Source of the DNA: Myotis daubentonii
Lineage: Eukaryota > Chordata > Mammalia > Chiroptera > Vespertilionidae
DNA length: 64,000 bases
Direction: 5' to 3'
Assembly (NCBI RefSeq): GCF_963259705.1
Contig: NC_081844.1
Span: forward strand, 31,910,841 to 31,974,840
Shown here: positions 58,593-64,000 of the stretch, piece by piece
Position numbering within the stretch: position 1 is the first letter of the stretch
How the letters are laid out: each line of letters begins with the position of its first letter
Program-made: the position numbers and the translations under genes
Notes under the pieces: model-generated
The model's database searches: none
What the model was told of the DNA's origin: nothing
Seen by the model: the letters and a program-made list of their open reading frames with translations, nothing else

Positions 58593-58630
58593 TAAAAACT
58601 GTAATTGGAAAATAAAATTTAAATTTAAAA

Positions 58631-58631
<1 letters not shown>

Positions 58632-58674
<43 letters not shown>
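58632..58674 (+). repeat. (TA)n microsatellite
   Basis: About 21 uninterrupted AT/TA dinucleotides. Confidence 0.95.
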
Positions 58675-58676
<2 letters not shown>

Positions 58677-58678
58677 CC

Positions 58679-59360
58679 CTAACACATAACTAGGCTTCCA
58701 TACTTATCTTAACAAGATTAATACCTTGGTGATTGTGCCCCCTTAATTACTTCCATTATTTATTTATTCATATGGCCAAACCTAGTAATGGTCAAACAGA
58801 GTTATTCTTAAGATGTTTGAAATATGTTTTTTAATTAGGTTTAAACTGAGAGGGGGCTCTATTTCTCTTTACAAACCATTTCATTGACATGCCCAAGTTT
58901 ATTATGTGTTTGTTTCTGTTTTGGTTAATCCTCACCTGAGGATATTTTTTCCATTGATTTTCAGAGAGAGTGGAAGGGATTGGGGGAGGGGGAGAGAGAG
59001 AGAGTGAGAGGAAGAGAGAGAGAAACATCTAGATAAGAGAAACACATCAATTGGTTGCCTCCCACACACACCCCGACCAGGGCTGGGGTTGAACCTGCAA
59101 CTCAAACACCGGCCCCTGACCAGGAATTGAACCCGTGACCCTTTGGTGTGTGGGACAATGCTCCAATCACTGAGCCATGCAGGTTAGGGCTGTTTCTTTC
59201 TTTCTTTCTTTTTTTAAATGTATGTACTTATGTTGTTTTTCTTTTCCTGTTTAATTATCCCAACTTTCATGTCAAGCCAGTAACTGGAAGAGTGTTTATC
59301 TTGTCTTGTAAGTTGCACAATTAAAGTTCATTCTTACTGATTCTCAACAATAAAAAAAAC
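58679..59360 (+). pseudogene. Possible processed 3' UTR retrocopy, split by a Ves SINE
   Basis: AT-rich unique-looking DNA that ends with ATTAAA at 59320-59325, then about 25 nt, then an A-run (59352-59359), as a retrotransposed mRNA 3' end would. A Ves SINE (about 58920-59190) interrupts it. No coding similarity recognised and no TSD found, so it could equally be chance or an old L1 3' UTR. Confidence 0.25.
58920..59190 (-). mobile_element. Ves SINE
   Basis: Antisense Ves: TTAATCCTCACCTGAGGATA, a GA-rich middle, then CACTGAGCCATGCAGGTTAG. TSD not clear (TGTTTCT-like on both sides). Confidence 0.88.
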
Positions 59361-59649
59361 ATTTCTGTCCAAAGAAGGTCACTATGAACAGAGTGAACGG
59401 AGAGATGACAGGCTAGAGGACTAGCAGGGCTGGTAGCTGGAGTTCACAACGAACTCTGGTCTAATTGAGTTTCAAGAAGCCCCAGTAGGAATGTTTGCCC
59501 TGGAGGTGCGACCCTGCTCCTCAGAACTATGGCAAGAAGATGGCACCACGAGAGCAAAGTGGGCAACGTGTGCGAACAGGCAGCTTTCAGAGGACAGAGG
59601 CCTAAAGACCACCAGGCTCAAGAAGCAATGCAGGCTCCCCAAGTAATGC

Positions 59650-59735
59650 AAATTCGCACAGCCGTCAGGCATCACTTTACACCCATCAGGGAGGCAGAAA
59701 TGAGAAAGACAGATGATGCCAGTGTTCCGGGGATG
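59650..59735 (+). mobile_element. L1 LINE 3' fragment
   Basis: ATCACTTTACACCCATCAGG, GAGGCAGAAATGAGAAAGAC and AGATGATGCCAGTGTT match an L1 phrase. Confidence 0.65.
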
Positions 59736-59749
59736 TGAGGACCTTGGAG

Positions 59750-59752
<3 letters not shown>

Positions 59753-59827
<75 letters not shown>
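59753..59827 (+). repeat. (GT)n(GA)n compound microsatellite
   Basis: About 23 GT units immediately followed by about 14 GA units. Confidence 0.95.
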
Positions 59828-59831
<4 letters not shown>

Positions 59832-60087
59832 GACCGTGGCAGCCCGCCTGGGGAACAGTCTGTCACTACTAGTTGCCGCAGATAGCTACACACCCGGCAG
59901 AAAGGCCGCATCTGTCCAGCAGAAGGCAGGACCAGGAATGTTCACAGACGCTTCGTTCATAAAAACCTCAAACCAGAAACCACGTGAGTGCCCGTCTACA
60001 TTAGAACAGGTGCAAACACTAAGGCATATGCATGTGACGAAGCATTATACAGCGATGAGGAAGAACCACCCATGTTTATAACAACGT

Positions 60088-60500
60088 GTCATGAATCCAG
60101 TCGTGTCCCCCTCAAAATTCCTATGTTGAAGCCCTAACCACCAGGACCTCAGACTACGGCTGCATGTGGAGATGGGGTCTTCACAGAGGTGATCGAGCTA
60201 AACATGAGGTAGTTAGAGTGGGCCCTAGTCCAATACGACTGGTGCCCTTGTGAAAAGGGGGAATTAGGACAGAGGTGCCCACACAGAGCGAATGCCACGT
60301 AAACACGTAGACAACCACGCGCAAGCCAAGGAGCGAGGCCTGGGTCCGACGCTCCCGCACGGCCTCAGAAGGAACCAGCCTTGCCGACACCTCGAGTTTG
60401 GACTTCCAGCCTCTAGAACTGTGTGACAGTCCATTTCAGTTGGTTAGGCCACCCCGTTTGTGGTCTTGGCTACAGCAGCTCTGAGAAATGAACGCATTAG
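60088..60500 (+). mobile_element. MLT1-type LTR (ERVL-MaLR)
   Basis: CCCTCAAAATTCCTATGTTG, AAGCCCTAACCACC, GGTGCCCTTGTGAAAAGGG, CTCGAGTTTGGACTTCCAGC, CTCTAGAACTGTG and TTGGCTACAGCAGC follow the MLT1 LTR order. Ancient, non-coding. Confidence 0.85.
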
Positions 60501-60539
60501 GTATAGCAAGCTATGGCCAAGGATCAAATCCAGTCTGTG

Positions 60540-60904
60540 GTGGTTACGTTGTATGTGTGCACTTGGCCAAGCCAGGGTGTCCAGCTATTTGGTCCAACAC
60601 TCAGCTAGATGTGCAGGTGTTTTATGGGTGCAATTCACATTTACAATCGGTCGACTGTAAGTGAAGGAAACGGCCGTCTGCCACATGGGTGGGCCTTGTC
60701 CGACCAGTCGGAGGATGTAAGAGCTAAACCCGAGCTTCCCTGGTGAAGGAGGAGTTGTGCCTCAAGACTGTAACGTAGAACTACTGCCCGAGTGTCCAGC
60801 CTGCCCCCTGCCCTACAGATGTCAGACTTAAAACCGCAACAGAGACTCTCACCTGAATTTTCAGTGTGCTGGCCTGTCCTACACATTTTGTGTTTGCCGG
60901 CCTC

Positions 60905-60962
<58 letters not shown>

Positions 60963-61060
60963 TATCCACACATGCATCGCACATATATGTACACACACAC
61001 CCCTATTGGTTTCCTTTCTCTGGAGAAGCCTGACCAATACTCAGCCCATCACCTGCTTTT
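60540..61060 (+). mobile_element. Unclassified old interspersed repeat
   Basis: Includes AGCTATTTGGTCCAACACTC, GGTGGGCCTTGTCCGACCAG and a 3' part near TTTCTCTGGAGAAGCCTGAC. I have seen this phrase set as a mammalian repeat but cannot name it. A (CT)n at 60906-60959 lies inside. Confidence 0.5.
60906..60959 (+). repeat. (CT)n microsatellite
   Basis: Perfect CT dinucleotides for about 54 nt. Confidence 0.97.
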
Positions 61061-61261
61061 ATAAATACAATTTTATTGGCGCACAGCCACACCCATTCAC
61101 CACGTACCACCTTTACAGCCATAGCAGGAACATGTGCGCCCTGCTATAAAATGCACTTTTTGAAGAATGTGGAAATAAAGAAGACACGCACTGAACCCCG
61201 AAACGTTCATCGAAGGAGGGGAAGTAATGGAGAAAAGGGCTAGGAGTACTTAGGTAAATAA

Positions 61262-61291
61262 AACAACAACAACAACAACAACAACAACAAA
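61262..61291 (+). repeat. (CAA)n microsatellite
   Basis: About ten CAA/ACA trinucleotides. Confidence 0.95.
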
Positions 61292-61509
61292 GTGGGCTGA
61301 GGAACAGGAGAAGGAAAACCTTCAGTAACGGACGGGCGCACCAGAGATCAAAGCATGAAGGCGGGTCTCCCGCTCATGTGCTTCCCCCTAGCGGCAGCGG
61401 TGAGCATCGCAGCCCTTATCGGCTTACGTCACAGGTGGTTCGCCCATCAGAACAGCTAAAACTCAAGTCTGTTAGCGGTACAGTGGCCTACGGCATGGAT
61501 GCGCCCCGC

Positions 61510-61790
61510 TGTTGTTTTTAAATTGTGATTAAATATATGTAACCTAAAATTTACCATAGTAACCATCTTAAGTGCACAATCTAGCGGCATGAAGCACATT
61601 CTCATTGCGCAGCCATCACCACCACCCATTTGCAGATCTTTTTATCTTCCCAAACTGAAATTCTGTCCCCGTTCAGCACGGACTCCCCATCGCCCTCCCC
61701 CGGCTTCTGGCCCTCAGCATCCTGCTTTCTGTCTCTGAATCTGACTCCTACGGGGGCCTCATCTGAGTGGGGCACAACCTGCAGGACTTA
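61510..61790 (+). mobile_element. L1-associated interspersed repeat fragment
   Basis: AAATTTACCATAGTAACCAT, AGTGCACAATCTAGCGGC, GCAGCCATCACCACCACCCA and TCCCAAACTGAAATTCTG; same family as 1120-1500. Confidence 0.6.
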
Positions 61791-62059
61791 GAGGGCAGGA
61801 GGCAGAGGAGGGGCAGGACCTGACTTAGGTCTCACAAGTGCCTGTGGGCAGCTTCAGGGAGGACAGACTGCAGGGGCCAGTGTGGGGGCAGGGGACCAGG
61901 GCAGAAGGAACTGTACCAGCCCAGGCACACAATGATGCTCTCAGGTCAACTTTCCTAATTTCTGGGGCCTCAGGGACCCCATCACTACACTGAGATTGCA
62001 AGCCTTGGGTGACCAGACAGCCCTATGCCTGGCACATAGGAAATGCTCAGTAAATAGCA

Positions 62060-62235
62060 GTTTTCCCTGAATAGCTCATTTAATCTCCCCCCCTCCCCAT
62101 CAGCCCTATGAGGAAGGGATTATTGTTAACCCTCTTTTACAGATAGGAAAAACAAGGCACAGAGAGGGAACGTGACTTGCCCAAGGACGCACAGCTGTTG
62201 AGTGGCCGAGTGGGTTCTTGCTCTTGCTCCCTGTG
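62060..62235 (-). mobile_element. MIR SINE, antisense
   Basis: CTTTTACAGATAGGAAAAAC, GGCACAGAGAGGGAACGTGA and TTGCCCAAGGACGCACAGCT fit the complement of MIR. Confidence 0.8.
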
Positions 62236-62249
62236 TATCTAGGAGGTTA

Positions 62250-62460
62250 CGATTGCAGGTGAGCAGGGCATGTGCCCCTGAGAGTAAATGGCTGGAAGAC
62301 TTGACCTAGTCTGGGAGGGCTTCCTTGAAGGTGATGACATTGGAGCTGAGACTGAAAGATGACCCAGGTAAGTTGGGGGAGAAATAGCATCCCTGGCGGG
62401 AGGAATTCCATGGGCAAAGGACCCGAGGGAGGACCCACAGGGATGCAGGGGCACAGGTGG
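62250..62460 (-). mobile_element. L2 LINE fragment, antisense
   Basis: GGGCTTCCTTGAAGGTGATG, GAGCTGAGACTGAAAGATGA and GGGAGGAATTCCATGGGCAA read as the complement of L2. Confidence 0.75.
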
Positions 62461-62956
62461 GTCCGCCCGCAGAGCCCAGGGCCACCTTCTCCCTGAGCCT
62501 CCCACCAACCCCCACCACCAGGTGGCTCTCCCAGCAGCACTGTTTGCAGCCCCTCCCTCTCCCTTGCAGATTGGGTGGCTTGGTGCTGACCCCCTCCCCC
62601 AGCCACCCCCAGCTGGTAACAATCCCCAGAAAGGGGTCATTAAGTGGCCCAGCTGAAGCCGCCGATCACCAGCACACAGGGACTATTTTAATTTTCCACT
62701 GATTTGTCTGCGGTGGGCCCCCCAGAGCTGAGCCATGTGTGTGCAGCGGAACATCAAGTTCCAATGTCGGTTATGGGGAGTGAGGGCAGAGGAAAGGACT
62801 TGGGTGGGGAGACCTCTCTGAGAGAGAGTTATGGGGACAACTGGCATGGTTTCTGGGGCCCCCAAGTCTTCCCTGCCTGGCCCTGAAATGGGGGATTCCT
62901 GGCATTATGCTGGGCCCTTTGCCCTTCACACTCAGAGCAAGGACTTCTGTCTCAGC

Positions 62957-63090
62957 TCCATCCATCCATCCATCCATAGGTCCATCCATTCATCTATCCA
63001 TCATCTATCTGTCTATCCATCTTTCCATTCACCATCCATCCCTCCCTCCACCACTCATCCCTCCATCCCTCCATCCCTCTACTATCCACC
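62957..63090 (+). repeat. (TCCA)n-type tetranucleotide repeat
   Basis: Irregular TCCA, TCTA and TCCC units for about 130 bp. The Ser/His/Pro-rich frames here are not genes. Confidence 0.92.
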
Positions 63091-63329
63091 TATTCTTCCC
63101 TCCATTTCATTGACAAGCAGTTACTGATCACACAGGGGGCATCAGGCACTCCTTTGGGCCCACTGGTCTTCTCCACATCTCTCCAGCATCCCCCCAGCTC
63201 ATCCCCAGGGGCCTTGAATGCAGAATCTTCCTCCTCAGACCCACTCCTCCCGTGTCCCCGTCTCAGAGACAATTCTACCATCTCTCCCCATCCCCGAGGC
63301 AGCGACCCAACCATTGGCCTCATTTCCTC

Positions 63330-63720
63330 CCTCCCCCCGTCCCCACGGCCTGCTAGGCCCCACATTCTGCCCACTCTCCCCCTGGGCCTTTCCCTGGCCT
63401 ACTCGGTCTCACTCATGTCTCCTTTCCTTCCACCTGGATCATGGCTTCTATGGCCTCCTGGCCCCATCCCCATTCCCGCACCTGCCCTGAGGTCTGCCTG
63501 TGCCACTCCTGCTCCACACGCCCCCTCCCCGGCTCCCGATTTCCCGGGGAGAAAGCCCCTGCTCCCTCAAATGCAGCCTGGCATCCAAGGACCATCATGG
63601 TCAGGTGTGGCACGTCTCTCGCCTCCTCCCTCTCACCTCCTCCCTATCGTGGCTGTCACACCCAGCACCCTCCCCGCTCCACACTTCGGAGCAGTCGGTC
63701 TCTGCTTGTGACTTCCTCTC
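63330..63720 (+). mobile_element. L2 LINE 3' region, degenerate
   Basis: CCTGGGCCTTTCCCTGGCCT, CCACCTGGATCATGGCTTCT and the following pyrimidine-rich text fit L2 loosely. Confidence 0.4.
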
Positions 63721-64000
63721 AAAGGACCAGGTGCCTCCGCCCGGCCATGTTCTTCAGCTCTCGCAGGCTTACAAGGACACCAGTGGCAAAGTTGGACAAA
63801 AGCTCCACATCATGAAAACCATGGACGCTTAGTGTGACACGAGGGTGTGACACACACTTCCGGGGTGATGCAACCCCCAGAATATCCTCCATCCGCAGGT
63901 TGCAAAGCCAGACACTGCCGCCTCTGTGCACTCTGACCCCGCAGGTGAGCGCAGACCGTCATGCTACCTGCAACCTCAGATGACGACCGCCCCTCTCTGG
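63721..64000. other. Right end of window, no gene seen
   Basis: Unique-looking DNA with no recognised exon or repeat. Confidence 0.5.

Larger units (their letters stand above)
57630..58625 (+). mobile_element. L1 LINE 3' end, interrupted by a Helitron and a Ves SINE
   Basis: L1 3' sequence: GCTGGGGGTTGCCAGAGGGG, GCACAGGGAATATAGTCAGT, then after the Helitron TTGTAAGAACTATGCATGGG, ACCACTATGCTATACACTGA and AATGTTGAATAAAAACTG. Flank continuity confirms that the Helitron (57873-58248) landed in the L1, and a Ves SINE (58386-58592) in its A-rich end. Confidence 0.85.

Noticed and set aside
60641..60961. Arg/Glu repeat frame on the minus strand
   Set aside because: Generated by the (CT)n microsatellite.
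40000..64000. Looked for 3' exons of CELF5, the expected upstream neighbour in human
   Set aside because: No RRM or the conserved CELF C-terminus was seen in any frame; the gene probably lies beyond the window.

Overview
The window is mammalian nuclear DNA, very probably from a vespertilionid (evening) bat. The main evidence is the repeat content: at least fourteen tRNA-derived Ves-type SINEs, two HeliBat-like Helitrons (amplified in vespertilionid bats and otherwise rare in mammals), and three non-autonomous SPIN hAT elements, all lying among older mammal-wide MIR, L2, L1, MER20 and MLT1 copies. Low gene density, GT-AG splice sites and CpG islands fit this. Family names are given from memory of consensus sequences; no database search was made.

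I recognise one protein-coding gene: the 5' part of NFIC (nuclear factor I/C, a CTF/NFI transcription factor), on the minus strand. Exon 2 (22463-22994, 532 nt) encodes nearly all of the CTF/NFI DNA-binding domain. Two alternative first coding exons join it. One encodes the ten-residue start MYSSPLCLTQ (32307-32336). The other, further upstream, contributes only the initiator ATG (38814-38816) before a GTACGT donor. Each lies in its own CpG island (about 31.4-33.2 kb and 37.9-40.1 kb). Everything from 22462 down to 1 is intron 2, which continues out of the window with the remaining exons. Intron 2 holds a third CpG island at about 7.4-8.7 kb, with minus-strand YY1-like and CRE-like motifs, which may be an internal promoter.

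Layout: 1-22462, intron 2 (L1 fragment, two SPINs, MER20s, L2/MIR, a degenerate array rich in TTCTAGAA at 14.1-15.4 kb, two Ves SINEs, CpG island). 22463-22994, exon 2. 22995-32306, intron 1 of the MYSS isoform. 32307-38816, the two promoters, separated by a 141-bp inverted duplication, a small mariner-like MITE and CA-rich DNA. 38817-64000, upstream and intergenic sequence, in which I see no coding exon; it holds L1 blocks, eight or nine SINEs, both Helitrons, one SPIN, a G-rich minisatellite at 53.9-54.3 kb and an MLT1 LTR. In human the next gene upstream of NFIC is CELF5 (from memory); I found no CELF exon.

I did not find a new molecular system. The items most worth a second look are the Helitron that carries a palindromic pair of CTCF-type motifs, the nearly identical 141-bp inverted duplication between the NFIC promoters, the cluster of heat-shock-element-like motifs in intron 2, and the intronic CpG island. 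The many long open frames in GC-rich regions are compositional artefacts and are left out.
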